Below, piece after piece: positions 33,772-44,260 of a DNA stretch of 64,000 bases. Location of the stretch: assembly GCA_947359465.1 (NCBI GenBank), contig OX375880.1, forward strand, positions 21,776,714-21,840,713, in the 5' to 3' direction. Source of the stretch: Metellina segmentata (taxonomy: Eukaryota > Arthropoda > Arachnida > Araneae > Tetragnathidae). How positions within the stretch are numbered: position 1 is the first letter of the stretch; each line of letters begins with the position of its first letter. The notes under the pieces are model-generated. The model ran no database searches and had not been told where the DNA came from. It was given only the letters and a program-made list of their open reading frames with translations. The position numbers were made by a program, and so were the translations under genes.

Positions 33772-34110
33772 GCATTACAGGCGTCTGCTGCTGAGGCCCA
33801 TGTGCAGCAACGTTCGCTGAACCGTTGTTGAAGATACACTCTTGGAAGCCCCTTGGTTCATCTGGGCGGTCAGTTGCTCAACAGTTGCACGTCTATTCGC
33901 CCGAACGCATCTCCGTAGCCTTCGTTCGCCTCTGTCATCTATAGCCCGTGGTGCACCACATGTGCCACGCCTCTGATTTTGAATAGTGCCATTTTGCCAT
34001 TCACGGTATACTTTTACCACGACGGCACGGTAACAGTTCACAAAATTAGCAGTTTCCGAACTGCTTCCACCCTTAGCTCGAAAGCCTTTTTCATGCCCTT
34101 TTGGACGTCG
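33772..34110 (-). pseudogene. Tc1 transposase, N-terminal part
   Basis: Reads NCYRAVVVKVYREWQNGTIQ, then GAPRAIDDRGERRLRRCVRA, then STTVQRTLLHMGL, the paired HTH region of a Tc1 transposase. A frameshift lies near 34050 and the first residues (MKKAFELR) are in another frame. The 3' side meets the hAT TSD. Partner of 28500-28821. Confidence 0.88.
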
Positions 34111-34329
34111 GATAAATCGCTACGTTTCTACATTACGCCAACGATTGAAATGCTTTCCGATGCCCTAGGACATCCTTTATATACACTCCACTGCAATGTG
34201 CTACCACCTGCCTTTTGTGATTGGTCATTTCACGTTGACGTCGAAAGTGGGTGGTGGTCACATTAATGTGACTGGATTGTGCATATATTTAATATATTTT
34301 TCGAAACAAAATGCTATAAAGTTATTATA

Positions 34330-34661
34330 ATTCAGTCGTGTTCGCTCAAATTTAGAATATTGCAGTCTTATTTGGAATCCATACTATAACAATAAAATTA
34401 AAATTATTGAACATGTCCAATCCAAATTTACACACTATTTATTTTACAACACTTTTCATATTAGTTCTCTGTATTTACCTTCCTCTCATCTGCGCAATGT
34501 TTTTGATTGTAATGAAATACTTAGTAACCTACATTTTTTCAGTGTCCAACAGAGTTCTTAAGAAACGGTTCTTATTTAGAAATGCTTTTACTAAATTGAA
34601 TTATATTGATAATTTTTGTAAAATCTATAATAGTATTGGTTTTGATCTAGATATTTGTTAG
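34330..34661 (+). pseudogene. LINE reverse transcriptase fragment
   Basis: Reads VRSNLEYCSLIWNPYYNNKI then KIIEHVQSKF, the conserved segment after the RT fingers in jockey/CR1-type LINEs. After a frameshift it continues to NAFTKLNYIDNFCKIYNSIG. Stops are frequent. Confidence 0.7.
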
Positions 34662-34769
34662 CATGTCTTTGCACATTTTAAAAACTAAATGTTCTGTACT
34701 TCTACATTGTTAGTGTAAATAATAAGGGGATAGCAAATCTAGACTATAATGAACTTTAAGATAGCTTAA

Positions 34770-35010
34770 CATCTATTCACTGGAAAGGAGGGGGGATTTG
34801 ATTCAGATTTTTAAGTTGGTAAAACAAGGGGACACATAGGGCTTAAATTTCAATAGGGATAACAGAACAAGGGGCCATGGGTATAAATTGAATAAGACAA
34901 AATTTGAAATGGGATTTAAGGAAAAACTACTACTTTAATAGGGTAATAGACAAATGGAACGCGTTGCCAGAAAATATAGCTAATTCAAAGGGAGTGTACG
35001 AATTTAAGAT
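34770..35010 (+). pseudogene. LINE C-terminal fragment (CR1/L2 or RTE type)
   Basis: Reads GHGYKLNKTKFEMGF and, in another frame, NRVIDKWNALPENIANSKGV then YEFKIQLD, the typical C-terminus of CR1/L2-like LINE proteins (FxxRVIxxWNxLP). It is frameshifted and truncated. Confidence 0.7.
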
Positions 35011-35019
35011 ACAGTTGGA

Positions 35020-36870
35020 TAGTCGGATGGTATGTAGTATCCGATACGTTACAACTTTCGAGCGATGTATTGCCAATTGTGGTAACCTTCCCGTTTTCGT
35101 GTTTTTCTTAGTTTTAAGGCAACCCTAGATATTTTCTCCTGACGATAATAAACGGGTCTCACGATTGGTTAAGGAAGAAAATACGCTTTTCCACTTTTAT
35201 TTTTAATGTAGAACGGAATTAAAATTTAGACAGTCTTTGAAATTGTTGGGTGCATATGAATTTTGCTCTTGATTTATAAAATCGACTTGTTTTATTAATT
35301 TTCAAAATTTTTAGGATAAGTTTGGAAAGCAGATTGTAAGTTACAATTTTTTAAATTTGTCACTTTATTTCAATTTTAATTAAAATTTCGAAAAAAAATT
35401 TGGATGAAATTTGATTTTTGAAATTGCAGATTGGAATTTTTTTCCCCTTTTGGTTGCTTATTTCCCCTTAGTTGATTTGATATAGCAGTGGATAGTGTTA
35501 TTGAACGTTAGAAAATGTTTTTTTTTTCTTTTGCAGACATGTAGTAGCTTGATTGGGAAGAAGGTGAAATGTCTTTCATGCGAGAATATGATTTTAACAT
35601 TGAGAAAGGATGCTGGTGATAGGTAGGAGTGGAAATGTAGAAAGATAGGACAAAAGTTTGGCAAAAGAAAGTATAACAGGAGTAAGAAATTGGAGGGTAA
35701 ATGGGTGTTTGGAGGACTTGAACGAGGGACGGATAAATGTTTTATGGTTGAGGTGAAAAATAGGAACCAGAAAGTTTTGGCTGAGGTAATTCAGAGCTGA
35801 ATTTTGCAAGGAACTACAAAAATTTCTGACTATTGGAAGTCATATGCTGGTATCAATACCCGAAGGACAAAGAGTTCAAGGGTTATCGATTCGAGCATAT
35901 GACTGTTAACCATTGTCAGAATTTCAAGGACCCGGCTATGAGGGTAAGTTTGATTTTTGTTTAGCTTTTGGTTATATTACAAACACTGGACTGCTTGGGT
36001 GGGCACCCAATACGATGACTTATACGCATGGAAGCCAACGGTGAAAGGTCCTCGCCGGCCCCGGAGGGGCGGCGAGGTAGCCGGCAGGCGGTGATCGCGC
36101 GTTATACGCTGTGACTTATCTACAAACAAATTTCTCCAGGTATACTGGTTTAAACGCATTGAAACCTTAAGCGCAATACGCTTTGACTTCTCTAAAAAAC
36201 AATTTCCTCTTGTAAAGTCGTTACAATAAAAATATTTGTCTTGCTTTTCCATATATGGCTCTATAACCTGGAATATCCCCATTGAGTTGCTCACATAATG
36301 CTAATTGCTAGAAAAATTGTGAAAAAATATTTTTTCACACTTATGGATAGCAGAAGAATTTTTAGATTTTTTTTTTTATCATCAAAAACCTTTTTGTGGA
36401 TTATGATCACAGAAAAGAACTACCTTATTAAAAAAAGATTTCTTGTTTTGAATTTTCTATGCATTGCAAAGTTTCTAATTCAAAATTGATGAAAATCCGG
36501 ACGTTTTAAAAAAAATCACGGTTTTTTTTTATTATTATTTTTTTTAACAATTATAAATTATTATTTTTTATTTAAATTTTTTATTTTTTTTAAGTCACAA
36601 AACTAGGATGAAATTGACGCAAAATTGCGTACATGTTCGGAGAAAACCCGACTGAAATATTAGAAAATTTTCAAGTGAAATTTATCTTTCTTTTTTCTTA
36701 ATTTTTAAACAAATTATTATTATTATTTATGCACTGTATGCAAAGGTTCACGTTGTATATGGCGGCCATCTTGGAATTGCTTACATCGGCCGCCATCTTG
36801 ATTTGGCGTAAACAATCGCTTTGGCGGCCTAACGTATCGGATGCTACCACTCCACCGGATAGTCAGTGGG
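35020..36870. repeat. Intron segment duplicated at 57130-58095
   Basis: Its two ends (35020-35300 and about 36060-36870) match the region after copy B exon 1 in the same order. The middle (about 35300-36060) is absent there. No gene is recognised inside. The GC-rich stretch near 36050-36110 is unexplained. Confidence 0.65.
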
Positions 36871-37050
36871 AATTCATAAACAAAGGACCAGCCTTGTTGG
36901 GCTTGAGCCTGTAGCTGGTCGTCAATATTTGTATTTCTATTTTGATACTTCTGCACTGTGTGTTCTGTTTTAGTTTTGCTACACTGTAATTGGATCGATG
37001 ATCTGTTGTGTATGCTTTCAAATAAAATCAATCAATAAATAAATTCAATA
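36865..37050 (+). mobile_element. Probable LINE 3' end with AATAAAATCAATC-type tail
   Basis: Short C-terminal-like frame ending GPALLGLSL and stop, then a 3' UTR-like segment ending in AATAAAATCAATCAATAAAT. This insertion sits about 70 bases upstream of the SOCS terminal exon and is missing from the copy B locus. Family not determined. Confidence 0.45.
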
Positions 37051-37122
37051 TTTCCCCTACTTCTTTACCAGATTTCCTTCATTATTTCTATTAAGTTTTC
37101 TGTACAAATATTTTTCTTTCAG

Positions 37123-37579
37123 TACCAGTATGTATCGCTTGTTCGATAGCTTCGTGCGCAACGACCAGCGGTATTACTTAGGGATGAAATTACGTAATGT
37201 CAGGCCGAGGTTGTGTATGTACCTCTTCATGGCCTTCAGTTTCCGCTATGGAACAGACAACATAGAGACAATCAAGTGCTTGATGCGGTGCCTGACAGAA
37301 CCATATATACTTCCACATGAGGTGTACCACGAGCTACATGTCTTCTTTACTGTAGGGGGTGCGAAATATCTGTTAAGAATGTGTGGCAGATACGAGGCTG
37401 CGTACAAAGAAATGTACCACGATGACGTAGATTGCAAACACATTAAGACGAGGTCGCTGAAACACCTGAGCCGTTGTGCGATTCGGAAGGCCATAGGCAG
37501 CAACCTCAGACTTCCTGATGGAATAAACCAACTACTACTGCCCACTGAACTCGAGAATTACTTGTGGCTAAAATTCTGA
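37123..37579 (+). CDS. SOCS-box protein gene, copy A, terminal exon
   Basis: Follows a pyrimidine-rich acceptor (TTTTTCTTTCAG) with one base that completes the codon split by the exon-1 donor, then ACC AGT ATG TAT. The frame stays open for 152 codons to TGA at 37577-37579. The last 45 residues form a SOCS box: SLKHLSRCAIRKAIG is the BC-box helix that binds Elongin C, followed by LRLPDGINQLLLPTELENYL. The middle (GGAKYLLRMCGRYEAAYKEM) is probably helical. I take it as the 3' exon of 17973-18832 because the phase fits and no other start exon lies between. A separate gene starting at the internal ATG (37130) is less likely. Confidence 0.82.
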
Positions 37580-37725
37580 GCTTTGAAAAGAACGAGTGAA
37601 TTTTAAAATTCCTGTTTTACAAACTATATCCATTTCAGATTTTACTTTAGATGTATATTTTTAAGACGTCTTGAACATGTACTTACGATGCTAAATGTTT
37701 TTACTCTTTTTATATGCATGTTTTT

Positions 37726-37731
37726 AATAAA
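37726..37731 (+). terminator. Poly(A) signal of the SOCS-box gene
   Basis: AATAAA, 147 bases after the stop codon, followed by a T-rich stretch (TGTATTGTTTTT). It fits a normal 3' UTR end. Confidence 0.65.
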
Positions 37732-37836
37732 TGTATTGTTTTTACCCATTCGTTGCTTAAATCCTAGAGGTTACACTTTAACTCTACAAGTGGTTTCGAA
37801 GAGTTATCTACATCGAGATATGAGCAATTTTGCTAA

Positions 37837-38485
37837 TCTATATATATAATTCTCTTACGTGGCACGCAAAAAAGACGTTATTTGTAATCGCGTTTTGGCA
37901 ACACTGTACGGTTTGTTTGTTTATCACATAGTCTCGCGCATCGATTGAATTTATAGCGTTATCGGATGAAATTTTATTGAAAAAAAGGAAATTTTAATGA
38001 GCTGTTGCAGTTAGTTTATAATAGAAATCAAAGAAAGCTAGGATCTTTTCAGGGCCATTTAAAAAACGGTTCTTTTCAGGGCCAACAATTATAGTTCAAC
38101 AAGACGCTTGCACTACAACTTTCGGCAACAAACTCAATGAAAAAGTGTGGGTCGTTTGAGTGCTGGGAAAATGTACACACAAACAACATGCTGGGTATTC
38201 AATTTCCAAAGCAACGCTCACATTTCGAGTCAAAATTTGCACAAAGTTTTCATTTCAATTCTGATTTTAGAGATACTGTATATATTTTTGTCTGTAATAC
38301 AGCAAATTTAGATTTGAAAAACATTTTTTTGGTAACATGTTTTGTAAACAATCCCTTATGCTAGGACAAATGTCTTCATTGAGGCGAGCGAAGCGAGCAT
38401 AGGTTCGCGCAGCGAACCAATGAGGATTGCGAAGCAATCCTCCGGGTGTTGGCGAGCGTTAGCGAGCAGGGGGCAGGCCCCCTAG
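37837..38485 (+). mobile_element. Non-autonomous Helitron, complete
   Basis: Begins TCTATATATATAATTC after A and ends CTAG before T, the AT target of Helitrons. A hairpin (GGGGGC A GGCCCCC region, 38470-38482) lies just inside the 3' end, preceded by other short palindromes (GCGAGCGAAGCGAGC, GATTGCGAAGCAATC). 649 bases, with no Rep/helicase coding sequence. A 5' fragment of the same family is at 3545-4007. Confidence 0.85.
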
Positions 38486-38614
38486 TGACGAGATATTCCT
38501 TCATCAAGATGCCATTGTTTTGATGAGAGCAAGATGTGGTTGGTTTTTATTTTCTTGTGACTAGTTGTCTCTTTTCCATCAATCTCGTCAGTTTTGGCAA
38601 TAACAATAAACTTT

Positions 38615-38673
38615 AACGTTTTTCTTAACCTCAATAACGATAAATTAACCTCATTGAGGTTAAGAAAAACGTT
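38615..38673. repeat. Perfect 21-bp inverted repeat
   Basis: AACGTTTTTCTTAACCTCAA (one more T completes 21) at 38615-38635 is exactly inverted at 38653-38673 with a 17-base loop. No TSD or family link found. Confidence 0.8.
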
Positions 38674-40104
38674 TTACGTTCGCAATATCAGTAATCGTTT
38701 TCTTTTTAGGGTAAGTTTTTAACTCGACTCTTATATAGATCAATACTGTAATTTCTTCAATGATTCAAAATTTTTATATTGTATTATGATGTATTCGTAT
38801 TGAAGCTAGTGTCATTGAACTTTGGTTGTTGAATGACGCAAGGTCCAAATATTTGAATGATATATTAAATATTTCATCAAAAGAAAGCATTGCTTCCACA
38901 CTTGTATACATTTTCAAGACTAAAAACCAAATTCATACAAATAATGTGGTATGATATGTGAGAGTAAAACAGGCATGTTACGTTAAGTTTAGAAAATTTA
39001 AGGAACAGCTACACTCTACGTTTAAGAACCTTGGAGATTTTTTTTTTGGCGCACTTCTAAAGTTGCCAAGGAAAAAAATTATTTTCTAACCTTTGTCACA
39101 AATGTTTTTTCTTTTTACAAACATTTTAAAAATTTCAGAACGTTTTGAAAAGTATATCTTTAAAAACTTTCACAAAAAGTAGTAAGTTTAAGCACATATC
39201 AAAACACATTTGTGAGCCAGCAGAGAAACTAAGCTACGAATGTCTGGTAAGAATACCCTGAAACTTATCAATTACACTAAATACAGTGGGCATGTTGAAA
39301 AAGAAAAATATTTACAAAAGAAAATAAGCAAGAAATAATACAACCTGATAACGTCAGAATTCTTTCGTAAAAAAAATAGGGAAAACGAAATGGTCAGAAA
39401 GACAACTCTTAATCCTTTCGTGAAAACTATTATAATAAAATATATCTTTCTAGTACGACGTTAATCAAAAAATTAAAAATTTGTCGCCAAAACCCGTTTT
39501 GTTGCTGCAATGTGTCGTTAATTATGTACCTACTCGCCTCTCGGAAATATTTCCAATTCCCTTTAGTTATGATTCAGTGCGATCTTGACCTTTACGATGC
39601 GGCAGACAAGCATGTTACCACTAAAATAACGCTTATACTAGCGGCGTGAGAGCGGTGGGTGTTATCCCCCCGTTTAAGTGACCGCTGGCTTCGATCACCA
39701 CTTACGAGCTGTAAGCGACTGACGTTCTAGAGAATCCCTTTTGTTCGTTGGCCCCAAACCCTGCCGACCGTAAGGTGTGAACGCTTTGGGAAAGGTAGAA
39801 AGTCGCTGCTGTGACATCTCTTCACACGCCACACAATATTATGAAAGGAAAGCGACAGTCGTAAATGCCACTCATGGCCCTATCGCTCAAGTTTGGTAAT
39901 TAGGAATGGGGCTGGTTCGGAGAATCAGGAGAAAAGCCGTTCTGTGAGACGATTGAAAAATCTAAGCGCCGCAGCGTGTAAATTAAAAAATATGAAAAGA
40001 AACTACATGGCAACATCTCGTAATTTAAAACAATCGGGTGACGAGGTCAACACCCGAGATGAAACCACTGAATATTTAGAGTTCAAAGGTAGATAGTTGA
40101 AATT
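38674..40104. other. No gene recognised
   Basis: AT-rich, with the dispersed 100-base repeat at 39005-39135 (see 25737-25870). A more GC-rich stretch at 39590-39860 has no recognisable RNA or protein. Confidence 0.45.
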
Positions 40105-40629
40105 AGGTCGCAGTGTAGCAACACCACGGGCATTTGGTAAAATTCCGTGATTGATATCCAATGTAAAAAATCTACAGGCAACACGCAACTATAATCAGTT
40201 GACGGGCAACATCTGATCTACACCCCACTCTTAAAACTTCCACAAGTCGCCAACGTGAGGACATTTGTGGTCACGACAGTTTTAAAGGGGGCTGGGTATC
40301 AGAAAATGAAAATAGGCAATTTTAATTAACGTCGTACCAGAGCAACACAACTGGCTATTGACGACGGTACGGGATCAGTCACTTATGTGAAAAATCCGAG
40401 GACAACACCTAGTAATTTTGAACCACGGTCAGATGACGAAGCAACAGCTGAGCTGGCACCCCGCTCTCCAAAGTTCCACACCAACCCAACGTGAGGACTT
40501 TCGGCCACGACAGATTTAAGGTGCACCAGCCGCCTCTACACCATACGCTTACAAACATCCATACCCGGACCCGGATTCGAACCAGGAACCTTCCGATCTA
40601 GAGGTTAGCACCTTAACCACAATGCCGGT
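40105..40629 (-). mobile_element. SINE family A: an old fragment and a near-full copy
   Basis: 40105-40290 is a diverged tail-body fragment. 40316-40629 is a near full-length minus-strand copy with tRNA-like head and intact B box. Confidence 0.8.
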
Positions 40630-41130
40630 TGGGTAAGACGGAAATGGAATGCTATTGTCCGAAAGATAAACATGATGACGGAGTCTCATCTCTAAGAACA
40701 AAACAATAGTTCACATTTATCTCATTACGGTCATGTTAAGAGTAGCGTTTTGTAATTAACGACTATGAAAATAGAAGCTATTGAGAAATTAGGTACTTAA
40801 AAATATATTTTTATTTTTTAAGGGTTTTGATAATAAATTATAATTTTTTTCGTATGGAACTGGAGAGCCCCAGGTTGCCGACCCCTGGCATAGGTGCATT
40901 ACAGGCGTCTGCTGCGGAGGCCCATGTGCAGCAACGTTCGCTGAACCGTTGTTGAAGATACACTCTTGGTAGCCCCTTGGTTCATCTGGGCGGTCAGTTG
41001 CTCAACAGTTGCACGTCTATTCGCCCGAACCCATCTCCGTAGCCTTCGTTCGCCTCTGTCATCTATAGCCCGTGGTGCACCACATGTGCCACGCCGCTGA
41101 TTTTGCCATGCACGGTATATTTTTACCACG
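40630..41130 (-). repeat. Duplicated copy of the hAT/Tc1 junction
   Basis: 40630-40887 is the right end of the hAT element (ending GACCCCTG), 40888-40895 is the same TSD GCATAGGT, and 40896-41130 is the same Tc1 transposase N-terminal segment (STTVQRTLLHMGL). It matches 33483-34020 with small deletions, for example near 40867. It is therefore a duplicated piece of the nest and not a second insertion. Confidence 0.9.
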
Positions 41131-42741
41131 TCGGGTTGGTGTGGTCGTTTAGAGAATGGGGTTCCAGCTCAGTTTCTGGCTCGTCATCTGACCGTGGTTC
41201 AAATTATCGTGGTGTTGTCCCCTGATCTTTCTCTTAGGGGATTGATCCCGGACCGTCGTCAATAGTCCGCTGTAATGCTTTAGTACGACGCTAATTAAAA
41301 TTACCTTACCTTATTCGGACCGTGGTGTTCCAGTGCAACGTTATTTAAATACTTACCTACCTTACAAGGGAGATACCACGTTCATTTAATTTAAAGCTTG
41401 AGGTATCACGGTCGCAAGATCAATGATTAGCACCCGAAGGGCTGTGAGTTCGAATCCAACCGTCGACTACAAAGGGGAAGGGTACATGTTAACTATATGT
41501 AGCGGCCTGGAATATCTTCACTTTGGTAATGGTAACGGTAATGTTAGTTAACGTCGTACCAGAGCAACACAACGGGCTATTGACGACGGTCCCTCTTAAT
41601 TGCGAACCACGGTCAGATGACGAAGCAACACCTGAGCTGGCACCCCACTCTCCAAACTTCCACGCCAACCCAACATGAGGACTTTCGGCCACGGCAGATT
41701 TAAGGTTCACCAGCCGCCTCTACACCATACGCTTACAAACATCCATGCCCGGATTCGAACCAGGAATCTTCCGATCTAGATGCTAACACCTTAACCACTA
41801 TACCGGTTAGTTGGGGAATTTTAGAGAGTAGGGTGCTAGTTCATGTGTTACCTCGTCCTCTGACCGTGACTTAGAATTATGTAGTGTTGTCTTTGGATCT
41901 TTCCCTTAAGGGAGTGATCCCGGACCGTCGTCAATAGCCCGTTGTGTTGTTCTAGTACGACGTTAACTAAAATTACCATTTACCTTAAATCTGTCGTGGC
42001 CTAAACTCCCCACGTCGGGTTGGTGTGGAAGTTGGGAGAATGGGGTTCCAGCTCAGTTTCTGGCTCGTCATCTGACCGTGGTTCAAAATATCGTGGTGTT
42101 GTCCCATGATCTTTCTCTTAAGGGATTGATCCCGGACCGTCGTCAATAGTCCGCTGTAATGCTCTAGTACGACGCTAATTAAAATTACCTTACCTTACGC
42201 GGACCGTGGTGTTCCAGTGGAACGTTATTTAAATACTTACCTACCTTAGAAGTGAGATACCACGTTCATTTAATTTAAAGCTTGAGGTATCCCAGTTGGA
42301 AGATCAATGATTAACACCCGAAGGGCTGTGAGTTCGAATCCAACCGTCGACTACAAAGGTAGAGGGTACATGTTTACTATGTAGCGGCCTGGAATATCTT
42401 CACTTTGGTAATGGTAACGGTAATGTTAGTTAACGTCGTACCAGAGTAACACAACGGGGTATTGACGACGGTCCGGGGTCAGTCCCTTAAGGGAAATATC
42501 CGAGGACAACACCTCATAATTTTGAACCTCGGTCAGATGACGAAGCAACAGCTGAGCTGGCACCCCGCTCTCCAAAGTTCCACACCAACCCAACGTGAGG
42601 ACTTTCGGCCACGACAGATTTAAGGTGCACCAGCCGTCTCTACACCATACGCTTACAAACATCCATGCCCGGACCCGGATTCGAACCAGGAACCTTCCGA
42701 TCTAGAGGTTAACACCTTAACCACAATGCCGGTTGGTCGGC
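41131..42741. mobile_element. SINE block duplicated from (or into) 26999-28348
   Basis: Order: headless A tail (41131-41315), B (41365-41525), A minus (41526-41813), A tail plus (41814-41984), A tail plus (41985-42195), B (42270-42410), A minus full length with head (42411-42741). 41316-42624 is near-identical to 26999-28348. Here the last SINE is complete, while in the other copy it breaks at 28348. Confidence 0.82.
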
Positions 42742-43370
42742 TGTTTCTTTGCAACGAGACGGTTCTATCTGGGGTAATAGGAGACGACACCCGAAGTGTG
42801 TTTCTTATGTCCAGTTTATTCTTCTTTTTTCTTTGGTTGCTCTTACTGCAGAAAACCTTTCTTTACACTGACAGGTTGTCGGAAATGGCAATAGGGATTT
42901 AAGTGCTGTGGTGGCAATCTCGGGGTGTTCAGCCTTGTCTTTGTTTCAGAACACCGCAGAGTTGTTGTCTCGAACGTAGTTTTAAGTCCGCCATCATTTG
43001 CAATCTCCAGCAGTTGATCTTCGTCTTGCACAGACATGCTAGATTCGCCTGATTTGTTGACAAATGGGTCGCGGATCCATTCCTTACCAGTTCTTGGGTC
43101 TTTTGTGGTTGGGAAGTAGCGTTCGAACTCTTTTAAAAGCAAAGAGAGGTGATCGTGCATCAACTGGGAGAATGAATGTTCATGCTCATTCTCGCCTAAA
43201 ATACCCGCTAATGTCTGAAACATGTCTAAAATGCCTCTGTTCACATGCCGTCCCCTCAACTCCAGTTTGACTTTAAAAGCAGCTACTTTGTCTGCCAACT
43301 TGAAAACAGTTGTCATGTCACCCTGAAGGCACAGATTGAGTTCATTGAGCAGGCTGAATATGTCATACAG

Positions 43371-43817
43371 TGTAAGGTTCGCCATCTCGCATCTTGCAAG
43401 AAGTGAAACGCCAAGTTGGCAACCCTACATAGAAAACGCCAAGCTGGCAACCTAAGAACAAAGCTTTTTCAATTAAAAGAAACGTCCACGAGATTTCAAG
43501 CGAGGAAGTGCGGCAAAAGCCAATTAAAAAAGTCAGAGCAATAAATAGTTACCGATACAACTAAAAGATAAAATCCATCTTTAGAACAGAGAGGAGATCA
43601 AGTAAAGATTTTATACAGCCGGTGGGAGGAAAGTTACACTTTTGAATGCCTATCCAAATGTAATTGCTACTTTATACTACATGTAACTTACGTGACGATC
43701 GATTAAATTTAGTAAAATATACTCCAAATATAGAATTTTGACTCTGTGTCTTTTGAGTTTTTTGACTAAACTTTCACGACGGAGTTCATCAACAACCATC
43801 GGCCTCGGACCACTACT
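43371..43817 (+). repeat. 5' LTR of the gypsy element
   Basis: 447 bases, starts TGTAAGG, ends ACTACT. An AATAAATA motif near 43539 could be a TATA-like or poly(A) signal; which one cannot be told. Confidence 0.93.
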
Positions 43818-43836
43818 GGCGCAGCCGGCAGGATCG
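43817..43836 (+). promoter_or_regulatory. Candidate primer binding site
   Basis: TGGCGCAGCCGGCAGGATCG starts at the last base of the LTR. TGG at this position pairs with the CCA end of a tRNA. The tRNA species is not identified. Confidence 0.6.
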
Positions 43837-44260
43837 TCGAACCCTGGAAATGAAGGTGAGAGCTCATCCTGAGTTTTAATTTTTTTTAATTCATGCAACT
43901 CCCACACAATTACGGAGCGAAAGTAGACTTTGTTGAAATATAATGCTATTCATTTTGTTTAGAACACTTACGTGTTATGTGCACCACAGTGCAAATTTTA
44001 TTTAGCACACCATGTGTTAATTAGATTAATGGTTAATTGTGAAACAGTTCATCAGAACTAGATACTTTTTGTGTTATTGGGTTAGAGAATAACTATTTCG
44101 TTTTGGAAAACGGGGATTTCTGCGAATGCTTGTCGCTAAGGCGTAAAGTTAATATAAATCATAATTTTAGACTATTTAGAGTGAGGTTTCCAACCTTTTT
44201 ATTTTTTTTATTTCTGCATTCTGTGGCGTAAATTTAATTCCTGAGTTAAATTTGTTTGGG

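Larger units (their letters stand above)
28470..34281 (-). mobile_element. Tc1-like element split by a hAT insertion
   Basis: The inverted ends both contain CCAGTCACATTAATGTGACC (near 28476 and, inverted, near 34252). The transposase is on the minus strand: an N-terminal part at 33772-34110 and a middle part at 28500-28821. The hAT element 28830-33763 sits between them. The Tc1 element itself had also lost the sequence between the middle of its transposase and its left end. Confidence 0.85.
18833..37122 (+). other. Large intron of the SOCS-box gene filled with mobile elements
   Basis: The donor GTAAGT at 18833 and the acceptor TTTTTCTTTCAG ending at 37122 have matching phase (phase 2), giving an intron of 18.3 kb. 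It contains Harbinger and piggyBac MITEs, LINE pieces, SINE blocks and the Tc1/hAT/DD41D nest. The corresponding region after copy B exon 1 is much shorter. Confidence 0.7.

Noticed and set aside
39590..39860. Possible structured RNA or rRNA fragment
   Set aside because: GC content is higher than the surroundings, but I could not match it to any rRNA, snRNA or tRNA feature.
40630..41130. Independent second hAT insertion into another Tc1 copy
   Set aside because: Same TSD and same junction as 33763-33771, so duplication of the junction is the simpler explanation.
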